From Vitis vinifera (taxonomy: Eukaryota > Streptophyta > Magnoliopsida > Vitales > Vitaceae), in contig NC_081817.1 of assembly GCF_030704535.1 (NCBI RefSeq), forward strand, positions 28,211,001 to 28,275,000: 64,000 nucleotides of DNA, given 5' to 3'. The notes below the pieces were generated by a model. It was not told the DNA's origin and did not search any database. It was given only the letters and a program-made list of their open reading frames with translations. Numbering within the stretch: the first letter of the stretch is position 1; each line of letters starts with the position of its first letter. This document shows, piece after piece, positions 37,120 through 48,209 of this stretch. Made by a program: the position numbers and the translations under genes.

Positions 37120-39731
37120 GTGGATCCTGCATTTTGCTCGATGCATTCCCACTCGATGGCGCAACTTTTTTTTTATTATTTGTGAAAATTTTGATTTTTT
37201 TAAAAAAAGATTTGGGGTCACTACTTATTTTTGTTTTATTTTTAAAGAGAAAACAAAATGGCGATTCTATTGGAGATCACTAGAGAGTCAAGCTTGAACA
37301 TAAGTTGAGGCAAATGTTGCGTTTGATTAGTCAATCAGTGGGTACCTACCTCTCTTTGTGCGTGTGTTTGCTTAACTATTGATTGCACATTGAGAGCTTT
37401 TGGTATCATTATCTTTGACGCATGATTGGTTATTGTATTCGTTTGAGACATTGGCATGTTGATTATATTGATTGATCCTTTCGACTATCCTCACATATTG
37501 ACTCTCCTTGTTGTATGATTACTCTGCTCACCTTGACATGTACATTCTTCTTGCTGCTTATCTCATTCATCTTGACATGTTTGATTCTCTTGGTTGTATA
37601 TTATTATGATTATCACGGAGCATGCTATCCTTGCTAGATATTCATCTCGATTATCATATTTCTTGCTTAGCTTGTGTGTAGATTTGGATGATATACATGT
37701 GCTTTGCATGATTGTTTGTTGCATAACTTCTCTCTTTCCGTGTGATTGCATGAGTTGCTTGTCTATGTGGGACACACACCTATCCCCTTATCTCCAAGTC
37801 TCTAGTCTCGATCAACATTGTTTTCCTTGATCTCGTATTTGATATGAGATTTGTTGTTTTGTTTGCTCTTCGACCAAGCTAGTTATTAGGAGTAGGGTCT
37901 AGCGATGGGTTGTATCTATGTTTGGGAGCATTCTGGAGGAGGTCGACACATTGATGTTGATTGGAATCTGATCTTTGAAGACTTGTATAGCCCAAAGATA
38001 AATTTCAGGATATTTGTGTGACCAATGTGTTTATTTTTCTGCTTTAGTTTGATAGGATTTTCGAATGCACCCACACCACTCACTATGCACTTTAGTTTAT
38101 TACTGAGTACTGAGAGTTGCGAGAGCTTTCACCATCGGAAAGCTCTTGAGATGCCGAGGTAGTGCATGTGTGGAAGTGATGACCACTTTGCATGGAAGTA
38201 CCCCGTCTCTTAGGAGGCGTGTAGAGGGTTGCGTAGCACCATATGGTACGATCCCTTCTGCTAAGGATCCTTTAAAGTCCACCCATTTTCTTTTAAAGCT
38301 ACCTTCACTTTGTAGGTTGAGCCTTAGATCCTTCGACTAGGACTTTTTTCCTACACGTAGGTGCATCTGAGGACCTTTAGAGCCTCTTTAGTTACAATTC
38401 GGATCCAATACTCCCTCTTTTGGTCTCCAATTGAGAGTGTTTAAAGATCAATACAAGTTTGAGTATCAGTTGGACCACCTTTTTTCATGTAGTGTTGACT
38501 CTTTCTAGTTTCTCGATGAGTTTAGCATGTTTTCTCCCAAGGGCTTTTGTCTTCCTTTCTTGGCTTGGCACGTCCTTTCAGTTGGTTGTCCTTTGCTTGA
38601 TGCTTTGGGATATATTTGTTGATCATGATCATCTTTTAGGGTGAAATGCACGTTTTCACATTTACAATTTTTTTTTAGAGATTCGCTTTGATCACCTTAT
38701 CATTTTTTCTCTTCATGGAGCTCGAGTTGAAGATTGAGTTAAAGATATGTGTTTATAGATGGAGTATTGATCTCGTGATAGTGTGTTTCTCACACCTCTT
38801 TCATCTTGGATTATTGATACAAATTCTCTAGTCATATTTGTAGCTATCTCACAGTGGACACCTTTATGACTCTAGAGTTCTCATTATACATCCAGATTTC
38901 GGATTGCCACCTCAAGACCATGTGTTTGCATGTTATATGGTTATCTTTTAGGGTTCTATCTTGTGTCCTTCATCCAATTTGTTTGCATTGTTGGGAGTCA
39001 GTTTAGGAGTTGGTTGAGTTTGAAGTCACATTCTTGGAAAAGAGTTGGAGGTCGATTGATCAGAGTAGATTCACATCAGAGTTCAGACAGTTCAATTGAG
39101 ATGTTAGACGAGCTAGCTTCTGCACTTGCTTCTATTCAGGAGTTCATAGTAAGAGTCAGTAGACGTTTGGATCAGATAGAGAGTTCTTGCCAGGATCATC
39201 ATCCAGTTGGCATGGTCACCAATGAGCAATGCTTTCAGAACCGAATTGGTCATTGAACCAGAAAAGTTACCGGTTCACGGTTCGCCGGTCGGACCGACAG
39301 TCGAACCGTTATCGAACCGGTGACGTCATAAATATATATTTTATTATTTTATATATTATAAAAAATTAATAAATTAATAAATTCTATGTAAATTTTGACA
39401 GCATCTACTTTGTTTGTTGAGTTTTGTCACAAAAATTTTTACTTGTAGAAGTCATCAATTATCATATATGATATCTATAACACAATGTAAGATGCTATAC
39501 ATTCATAAAGTCAATAAACTCAATATTTATCAAATAATCAAACCATTACTATCCTATAATAACCAAATTATCAAAGAATTGTTAACTTAACACATTGTCC
39601 ATAATAGATAATAAAAATGTCAACCATAGGTCCACAACACTTAAATAATTACTCAAAATAAAAATATAACATGTCAATGTTTGAATATTCATGAATTTTT
39701 TTGCATACTAATAAATATAAAATTCATGTCT

Positions 39732-42292
39732 TCATTCATTTTGGAAATTGGAATATGGAGATTGAATATGAGCATCTGGAAAACCAAAGTTCTCCACATC
39801 AAGCCCTTCTATAGCCACATCACCACCATCCTCATTATCTACAAAAATATTGAATATATATCAACAAGAAATCATTTTTGAAGAAAAAAAATATAATTAT
39901 TGAACTTTTATAAGTTTAAATATTTTACTAACCAATGTGAGAACTTGAACCTTCCACTTCATTTATTGGAATTGACTCTTCTTCATATAGAAGATTTTCC
40001 AATTCTTCAATATCTAACTCTGTTGGTTGATCGTCATCAACTACCCAGAAATCAGTCTCATCAATGCATGCATAGTCAATGGGATCATAGATTCTTTTCT
40101 TTTTATAGAACCTAAAAAAAAGCATATAATTATTCATAATTGTGAATAGAAGAATTTAAATTCAAAACAACTAATAAATCATTTATATCGATTTTTTAGG
40201 CGCAAATTGTAATGAACGTATACAAGATCATTAAGCCTTTGATGTTCCAATCTATTCCTTCTTTTGGTATGTATACGTTCAAAGACACTCCAATTCCTCT
40301 CACATCCAGAAGACAATGCAGTTTGGCTCAATATTAGAATGACTGACTTTTGCAAATGTGGTGCACTGTATCCATGTAGCCTCCACCATTCATCTAGTTA
40401 CCATTTCACATTAAAAATAAGAAAAAAAAATAAAACACATTAGCAAGTTTAAAATATTAAATAGTAAGTAGGTAACTAATAAAAATAAATAAACATACTA
40501 ATAAATGAAGATAATATTTTACCAAGTTGAAGTACTTCATGTGAAGAATAAGCAAGGCCTCTTCCAAAACTTCCTAATCGATCACGAAATAACTTCATTT
40601 CATTCATTGTTTCAAGCTTGCCTTTCAGAACTTTCTGATCAATAACATCCATGACACCTCCAATAACATTTGGCTTATTACAAAAGTTTTCTTGATCATA
40701 TTGGAAACATGGATTCAACCAATAAGCTGCTGAATGAATGCTTTTCTTTAGTTGTTGATCCCAACGTTGCTTTATGATCTCTATATAAGGCTTGTATAGT
40801 CTTTCGTTGTAGTTAAACAATTTCTTGATGCCCAAACGAACCCTATACATGCCTTCATACACATATCCCATCGAAGGCCTCTCATCACAATCAACAATAC
40901 GCAATAAGCGCATTAGTGGAGACATAAGATTCACAACAATCAAACAATAATTCCAAAATTATTATCCAAGATGATGGAAACCACAACTTTGCTTTTATAA
41001 TCCTTTGAATATCTAGAGTCCACAAAAAACTTACTAGTCGCCAAAGCTTGCAAGTCATGTTTATGATCATGAAGACTCTTGAGTGTAATGAATGTAGTAG
41101 CAAAGCGAGTTGCACTAGGTCGCAAAATCTCTGTACATTCTTGTTTTTTTCTCAACCAACTTAACAAAGCAACATGATTATAAACAAAAATTGTCACCTT
41201 TGATGCACGTCTTACAAGTTCAGCAACATGGTCCATCTTACCAATATCCTTAAAGATCAAATTAAGACAATGAGTTGCACAAGGTGACCAACTAATGTGT
41301 TTATGCTTCTGAGAAATCAATCTCCTTACGACCACATAATTTGTTGCATTATCAGTCACTATATGAACTACATTGAGTAGACCAACCCATTCAATCACCC
41401 CATCAAATAACTGAAACAAATTAGTTGCATCCTTGACAATGTCCGAAGCATCAACAGATTTCACAAACGATATGCCTTTAGGACAATACACAAGGAAGTT
41501 GATGAGTGTTCTTTGTCTATTATCTGTCCAACCATCACCCATTATTGTACACCCAACTTTTTCCCAAATTGCATGATAAGAGTCCACAAGTAACTGAACT
41601 TCCTTCTTGACATCCTTTAAAAGATTAACTCGTAGCTGATGGTAATTTGGACCCTTATATCCAAGACCAATTGCAGATATAACATCCAACATTGGCTTGA
41701 AGTAGAAGGAATTCACTACATTAATAGGAATGTCTGCATCATAAAAGAATCTCCTAACCGCCATATCCGCTCTCCAAATAGCTTCTTTCTCAGTTAGTAC
41801 ACTCCTCATGGAAGGTTGAGCTCCTTGAGTATTTCTTGGTGCAAAATATTTATCCACTGTTGATTTTTTCCTTTTTCCACTATTAGCTGCCATAGGACTT
41901 TGCATTTCTTGAACCTCTTCTTCACCTTCTGTCATATCCCCTTCAAATTATGACACATTAGGACCATAAGGATTTCTACATTCATATGCTTCTTAGGTTG
42001 CTTTCTTAGAATTCACAAACTCTTGCAAAGAATTTTCCATTCGAAATCTTACATCAGGAGGAATTGATTTACATGGACCAATATCTCCTTTCACTCTAGC
42101 AAGATGTTGTTTCATTATATGAATACCCCCACCTTTTGTAATCTTTTTACAATACAAACTAATAAGAGCTTTCCTTCCATTTGCATATCTTTCTTCAGAA
42201 ACATGCTCCCATGCAGGATCAGTCTTACTTCTAATTGATTGAGAATTGGTAGTTGAATCTTGACCAGAGGATGGAGTCAAGTTTGATGCTAT
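39732..42292 (-). pseudogene. hAT transposase (BED finger, DUF659, hAT dimerisation domain), broken
   Basis: The BED-type finger region (42280-41996) contains PAWEHV and GGGIHIMKQHLARVKGDIGPC; where the first of the paired zinc cysteines is expected there is S (ISLYC). Two in-frame TAA stops (41993 and 41948) separate it from the catalytic part (41935-40940) with GDGWTDNRQRTLINFLVYCP, VHIVTDNATNYV and SATRFATTF. A one-base frameshift near 40955 precedes LIVVNLMSPLMRLLRIVDCDERPS (40943-40524). A GT donor at 40522 joins to the dimerisation exon from 40393, with LHGYSAP, SSGCERNWSVFERIHTKRRNRL. The next exon (about 40100-39928) is RIYDPIDYACIDETDFWV, and the last ends at 39732. The frame stays open upstream to ATA at 42292, where a start would be expected. 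The exon ending near 40194 seems to have lost its GT donor (AT). Not functional as it stands. Confidence 0.88.
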
Positions 42293-43210
42293 TTTTTATT
42301 TCTCTATCAAATTAGAAACAAAAATATCACATTAACGTAGATAATGGAAGTCATCAACAATTTAATGATTTATAATCAAGTCATCAACAATTTATAACAA
42401 TCACATATCAATAGGTAAATTTATCTAAAGGAATACTGGTCATTATAACAAGCATGTTTTGATCCAATTATAAATTTATCTAAATTCTAAAGTAATTTTG
42501 TAGAGATATATTGATGGGGTACAAGGAGCAAACCATGAGATTAGGACTTACATTGTTGGAGTTAATATCTGAGGCTGTTAGGCTCAATTCAAACCACCTA
42601 AAAGACATGGATTGTGCTGAAGGGCTTCCCATATTGTGTCACTATTATCTAGCATGTCCACAACCATAGCTAACCATGGGCACCACAAAGCATTTTGACA
42701 ATACAGGGAAACGGAAACCACAGTGAGAGACTATGTTCTTTATTGCTACTCAAAAGGGCTTGATGGGACTTCTGCTCTACCATATTTGAAGCTCAAAATT
42801 GGTCTAGCTTCAAAGTATAATTATTAATTAGTGATTACAAATCACAAGTTGGAAAATGACTACAAGCACCTGGCTCTGTTACTCATCATATTCCAACTTA
42901 CACAATGTCAACAAGACAAACTGTAAGGAAACTCTAATAAACATTATAAACATTTTCATTGAATCCACCATAGTCGTGACATGGAAGGGAAGAGAAGAAT
43001 CACAAGTTACAAGCATTTTACAAGCCCAATCCACACAATTCCAAATACCATAAGCTGTATTGGTAAAAGGCGCACCTCACTGGGCAAACCCCATCACGGC
43101 CAAACAACGCACCTCACTAGGCAGTGGGCAAACCCTGTTACCCCACAATTGACACAGCTCACTGGGCAAACTCTAACGCCGGGGCGAGCTACCAGTTAGG
43201 AGAGGGGGTG

Positions 43211-43486
43211 AGCTTTCCAACGCTGGCGATACTTGTTTGGGTGTCATGGGCCGCTGGCGGGACCTGTGTGGGTGTCGTAGGCCGTCAACGAGATCTGTCT
43301 TGGTGTCGCGACTGGGACACGTCGACGACGGGCGGAGGAGATGGAGGGAGCTTCCCAACGTTGGCGATACCCGTGTGGGTGTCGTGGGCCGTCGAAGGGA
43401 CCTGTATGGGTATCGCAAGCCATCGACAGGATCTGTCTTGGTGTCGCGGCTGGGACGCATCGACGGCGGGCGAAGAAGGAAGGATT
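43211..43486. repeat. CpG-rich 138-bp tandem duplication inside the hAT
   Basis: AGCTTTCCAACGCTGGCGAT at 43211 and its near-copy AGCTTCCCAACGTTGGCGAT at 43349 begin two units of 138 bp, rich in CG dinucleotides and GGTGTCG words. It lies between the transposase 5' end and the right terminal repeat. The several long open frames on both strands here result from the lack of A/T stops and are not genes. Confidence 0.8.
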
Positions 43487-44867
43487 GGAGACTTGGAGTT
43501 TGGAGGTTGCAGCCTGCAGCTTTTGAGATTTTAATTTTGTTATATAGGACTCCAAAATGGCATCGTTTTGATGTTGTTTTTTTTTTATAAAAAAAAATTA
43601 AAATCATTTGAACCGGTCGGTTCATCCGATTCACCGGTTGGACCGTCGGTTCAAGCGGTCCAACCCCGGTTTGATCCCCATCAGGTCCAAATGACCAGGC
43701 CAGACCGGAACGGTGACCGACCAGTCCAGTCTGGTTTTTAAAACATTGTTGATGAGACAGTTTCCCATGCATCTCAGACAGCGCAGGTTCTTCCACTTGG
43801 GACTTCACATGGCGTTCCATTTCATCTATCAGAACATTGTGAGACTGTTCCACCACTTGCTGCCATAGTGTCACCTTCCATTGTTACTACTACTGATGAT
43901 ACTAGATTGGTCGAGCAAGAGGCCAGGGTTGAGAAGCTTGAGTCCAGGATGAGACATATCAGATTACAAGATAGAGACTTGACTTGGAATGATAAGGATG
44001 GCATACCGGTGGCTAGCTTGCCCGCCAAGTTTTGCATGCCAAACATTGAGCATTATAGTGGGATTGGTTGTCCGAAGATCCACTTGAGACTATACAGCAC
44101 AATCATGAGAGCGCATCGGATAGATGATGCACAGTTGGTGGCTTTTTTCCCTATGTCACTTAGTGGGGCAACTTAGAGATGGTTTACCTCAGTTGAGCCT
44201 TCGAGACTTCGCACCTGGGAAGATGTGGCTCATGAGTTTCTAACTCGGTTTGCTTTCAGTGTCGTCATTGATGTATCTAGACGAGAATTGGAGGCCACCA
44301 AACAAAGGTCAGACGAGTCTATTGCTTCCTTTGTTAGTCATTGGAGGGCAAAAGTGGCTAGTATGATAGACCGTCCTAAGGAGCGGGATCGAATTGATAT
44401 GGTTCTTCAAAACCTACAGCCGAGGTTTGCTAGATGCCTTGTGGGCATTCCATTTCAGGATCTTAAGAGTCTAGTTCATGCAGCTTTCAGTGTTGAGGAG
44501 GTCATTGCTCGAGGATTATGGACAAATGTTGCTCATTCCCCTAACAGTAAGGGGAAAAAGTCGGTTAGATCATCTAATAGATCTGGAGAGGTTGACATTA
44601 TTAGCTATTAGCATCAAAGGCCCGCACATCACTCACCTTATAGACCTCCTATAGTCAGAGTTCATTTCTCTCATCTACAACATCAGTATAAGCCAATTCG
44701 TGTTCAACAGTCTTACATTGCTCAGACTAGCATGTAGCCACGACCACCACATCCGAGAACCACTACTCCCCCGCTGCCTAAACTATATGCACAGAGGTCC
44801 GCGAGATAGTTTACTCCATTGGGCACAACTTTGACTAGAGCTTTCGAAAAGCTCAGAGACGCTAGTT

Positions 44868-46250
44868 TGAAAAAAAAAATTCTCAAATGATTTTCAAAAC
44901 TTCAATTTCTTTCAAATTTAATTTTCAAAACTTTTGTTATCAAATAATTTTCCAAATTTCCAATTTTTTTAAAAAATATATTTTCAAATAATTCTTCAAA
45001 ATTCCGATTTTCAAAAATTCCACTTTCAAATTTAATTTTCAAAATTTCAATTTTCAAAACTCTCATTCTCAAATAATTTTTCAAAATTCCAATTTTCAAA
45101 TTTGATCTTCAAAACTTCAATTTTCAAATCATTTTCAAAACTCCACATTTTCAAATAATTTTAATTCCATCCTAGGCCCCACTTCCGCATGGCCATGCAT
45201 GGCCACCCTTAGCATGCAATCCCAAAGGTCACATGTTCTCATCTTTTTAATCCCTCACACTTATCTTCAAAACTTGATTTTCAAAAATCTGTCTTTCAAA
45301 TCTTTTTAAATATTTTAAATTCATTTTTTAATTTGTTTATTCATCTAATTTAATAAATCATTTATTTATCTTTTATCTAATTATTTATTTATTCATTTTA
45401 TTGTTTTACTTTATTTTATTCATTTTATTGTTTTACTTTATTTTATTTATTTATTTTTTATTATTTTTTTTTTTCTTCTTCATTAAAATCCTAAGTCACC
45501 AAAATCTAATTTTTAATAAACTTGCTGCCATATTTTATTCAGGCATGCATTTTGTGATTTTCTATCGTTTTAAATAATTTTCACGGTATTCACTATTTTT
45601 TATAAGCATGAATATGATTTTCATAATTCCAAAACATTAGAATTTGTGGGATTAATTTATGCAAAATCAATTGGGCTTTGGTGGGAGTCCAACATCCATG
45701 ATATTCTTTTTAAAAATAATCTGAGTGAAATGCATAATTGTCATTGATGATTTCTTGCTTTGTTTTGTGATACATACGATATATTTGTGTTTATTATTGT
45801 GCAATAATATCATTTCATGATAGCGCACTATTACTTGCTGTTAAGGTACAATCTCAATCCCACTTTGTTTATTCTTATGCGTAATTCGTTTTATTATTTG
45901 ATCATTTCACTGGTATCCATTGATTTCCTTATCAATTATCACATTTGCTTCACCTTATTTAGTAGAGACCTTATTATAGGGCTTAAAGGGGTGCTACAAC
46001 TCACCACCATACCTTCCTAATAGGTAACCTGACCCCTGGACCCGACTTTAGTTTTTCACAGATCTGTTTTTCCTTCAGAAGTCACACTTAGAGTTTTTCT
46101 TTCTTATTTTATTTTTCCCTTTAAAAATAAAACAAAAATAAGTTATGACTCCAAGTCTTTTTAAAAAAATCAAAATTTTCACAAATGAATAAAAAGAGAG
46201 AGTTGTGTCATTGAGTGAAAACGCATTAAGCAAAATGTGGGGTCAACAAA
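44868..46250 (-). mobile_element. LTR-like remnant in inverted orientation
   Basis: The block 46115-46243, read on the minus strand, matches 37120-37257 (CATTTTGCT..ATGC, TTTGTGAAAATTTTGATTTTT, CTTATTTTTGTTTTATTTTTAAAG). The two ends of the retrotransposon region therefore carry related LTR-end sequences in opposite orientation. The rest (44876-45160) is a run of TTTTCAAA-type words, followed by GCATGGCCATGCATGGCC near 45190. It has no coding sequence. It is probably part of an LTR from a related Gypsy element. Confidence 0.55.
44876..45160. repeat. Degenerate TTTTCAAAAYTYC-type tandem repeat
   Basis: Short units such as TTTTCAAAACTTCAA and TTTTCAAATAATTT are repeated many times. An apparent minus-strand open frame (44902-45099) is the same repeat translated (periodic I/L/K/F/E/N) and is not a gene. 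Confidence 0.85.
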
Positions 46251-46689
46251 AAGATTAATGCTTCTAATTTTGAGGATTAAAAATAATTTTAAAGAACATA
46301 AGTAGAAGAGTCTTTACATTTTATATTTCTACAATTTTGATTCATAAATTGCATTCGAGTTGAAGTAAGACTTTCTTTCCTTTTCTAAATATCAATAAAT
46401 CATAATGAAAAACATGAGATTCATGTTGGAAAATTCTATCTAAATATCATTAGAAATTATACATGAAATTTAAAATATCTTTAATATTAAGTTCTCCAAA
46501 CAAGACTTTAATATTCAACCATATGCTTTTCTCTAAGTGGGAAATCACACAATATTATACTATTTAACTCTTCTATACTTTTTTATCCTAATTAATAATC
46601 CCATTATTTTTAAAGTGGATATATTTTATTATGAATACCTAATCGCTCGGATTTTGTCGTTTATTGGATCAAAACGAAATTTATAACCT

Positions 46690-48110
46690 AATTCACTATT
46701 CTATAGCAATTTGTACCCGATCAAAAAGTGGTTTTAGTACAAATTACTATAGTATAGTGGTATTTAGGTATCGTCCACAAAGATGGATTATTCTCGGTAA
46801 TTAAGACTTGAATGAGATGATAAGAAATGATTGTGATCAAGTGAAATTGACTTGAAATTGCATGATAAAGTCTCAAAATAACAATGTATTCAAATTGAAA
46901 GGAAAATGAAGTGTAAAAGAGAAGAAAATTAATAAGATGTGAGATTCTCGGAGTTAGGATTTTCCAGAGAGCAATTTCCATGGTGAATAGGTGTTGAGAT
47001 CTAATTTTCATCAAGTTAGATTGAAAACCTAAATTTTCATCTAAACCGATTTTTGATTTAGCTTTAGGTCTAGATCTAATTTCTCTTCAAATTAGGTAAT
47101 CTAATACAAGAGATCAATTCAAATCATATATTCAATTCATCTTAAATTATCTTCCGATGATTCACACAATGCAACTATTCAATCTCATCAAATATAGCAT
47201 TAAGAATTTGATGAATCTACCTAGCTTGCATTGTAGCAATCATCCAAGACAATTTGAAGAGAAAAATCCCAAAATTTCAATTAATCAATCAATTGGATCA
47301 AATTACCTTTACAATTCAAGCTCAATTCTCTAATTCACTATAGATCTTGCCTCTAGATCCTTCTTCTTCCGAGAAAAACGAGATTTAGCCACTCATGCTT
47401 GGAGATTTGATCTCACAAGACATGTTTGGCTACCGAGAAAATGAAAGAAAATGAAAGAAAGTAGAAAATTATATAAAGAGAAGAAGTCTGAAAAGTTCTA
47501 CAATTAGGAAAAATCCACCAAAAGTTTTTAAATGAGTCAATCACGTTTCTATTTATAGGTCAAGGTCAAAAGGACACTTGGCATCATTTAAGAAGTCTTC
47601 CGGATGCTTCTTCATCAAGGAATCTGGAAAAAAAATGCATTTTCGCACGAGCCTCAGCAATTTCGCATGATGATGCGAAGTGGAAAATCCATCAGCTGCA
47701 TTATCGTCTTGCTGGAGCGTTTCGCATGACTGTGTGAAAATTTCACATGGTCATGCTAAATCACTTTTCACATTTCCCTTATATGTTGCAGCCAAGCCTA
47801 TTCTGTTTCATTTCGCATGGTCATGCGAAATTGAAAAACATGTTTTTTCGACTCCTCTTTGCAATTTCTCTCATTTCTTCATTTTTAATCTACCTTTACC
47901 ACCTTCAATTCAGCTCCAAATCCCAATCCAAATCGATTGCATTGCTTCTTTCATTATGCATTTGGATCATCATCAACTTTATTTGTTTTCTTCAATTTGA
48001 TTCATCTTTTTTGTCACCAATTTATCAAAATCATACCTTGAAATGACTCCAAAACTTCATAAAACTTGTTAGTAACTCTTGCAAGGGCAAAAACATGTTA
48101 ATTGAGTGTT
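46690..48110. repeat. Unclassified repeat with palindromes
   Basis: The region from GTACCCGATCAAAAAGTGG to about 48110 has the feel of an LTR or other dispersed repeat (GGTATCGTCCACAAAGATGG) but shows no reverse-transcriptase motifs. It carries the palindrome cluster at 47662-47830. Open frames here have no recognisable domain. Confidence 0.4.
47662..47830. repeat. Cluster of four related small palindromes
   Basis: TTTCGCATGGTCATGCGAAA (47811-47830) has perfect 9-base arms around GT. Related copies are TTCGCATGATGATGCGAA (47662-47679), TTTCGCATGACTGTGTGAAA (47720-47739) and TTTCACATGGTCATGCTAAA (47741-47760). Confidence 0.85.
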
Positions 48111-48209
48111 TTAGGCATAATTACTACTCAAAAGATGTGAAACTCATGAGAATTATTATCTAAAATGTGCTTTTTTTTAGTAGTAATCAATACCCTTTTA
48201 ATAAAAAAT

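Larger units (their letters stand above)
39227..43748. mobile_element. Nested hAT transposon (4522 bp)
   Basis: The ends CAATGCTTTCAGAACC and, inverted, CAATGTTTTAAAAACC are hAT-like terminal repeats, and both are followed by runs of ACCGGT-type subterminal motifs. The flanking octamers are CCAATGAG (39219-39226) and TTGATGAG (43749-43756), alike at five of eight positions. All three differences are transitions, as expected for an aged 8-bp duplication. The element carries a transposase pseudogene on the minus strand and sits inside the gag of a Gypsy element. Confidence 0.9.
37120..44867 (+). mobile_element. Truncated Ty3/Gypsy retrotransposon (leader and gag), split by a nested hAT
   Basis: An LTR-end-like block (37120-37257) is followed by TGGCGATTCTATTGGAGAT, a plausible primer-binding site, and a leader. 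A gag frame runs from about 38930 to 39226 and resumes at 43757, interrupted by the hAT at 39227-43748. Removing the hAT and one target copy rejoins the frame as MVTNETVSHASQ. The gag part holds ASLPAKF, PKIHLRLYS, FFPMSLSGA, then RRELEATKQ, SFVSHWRAKVA and RPKERDRIDMVL, the retrotransposon gag domain. A TAG near 44174, at the GA(T/Q)-R-W site, breaks the frame, with further stops at 44609 and beyond. Homology stops near 44867 and there is no protease, reverse transcriptase or integrase. It is a dead, truncated element. Confidence 0.85.

Noticed and set aside
43173-43874. 233-codon minus-strand open frame
   Set aside because: Crosses the hAT terminus and the CpG-rich repeat. It is open by composition only, and competing frames are open on both strands.
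44902-45099. Open frame with periodic I/L/K/N/F residues
   Set aside because: Translation of the TTTTCAAA tandem repeat.
47662-47830. CRISPR-like array
   Set aside because: Palindromic units are irregularly spaced and divergent, in a plant nuclear context; no spacers of constant length.
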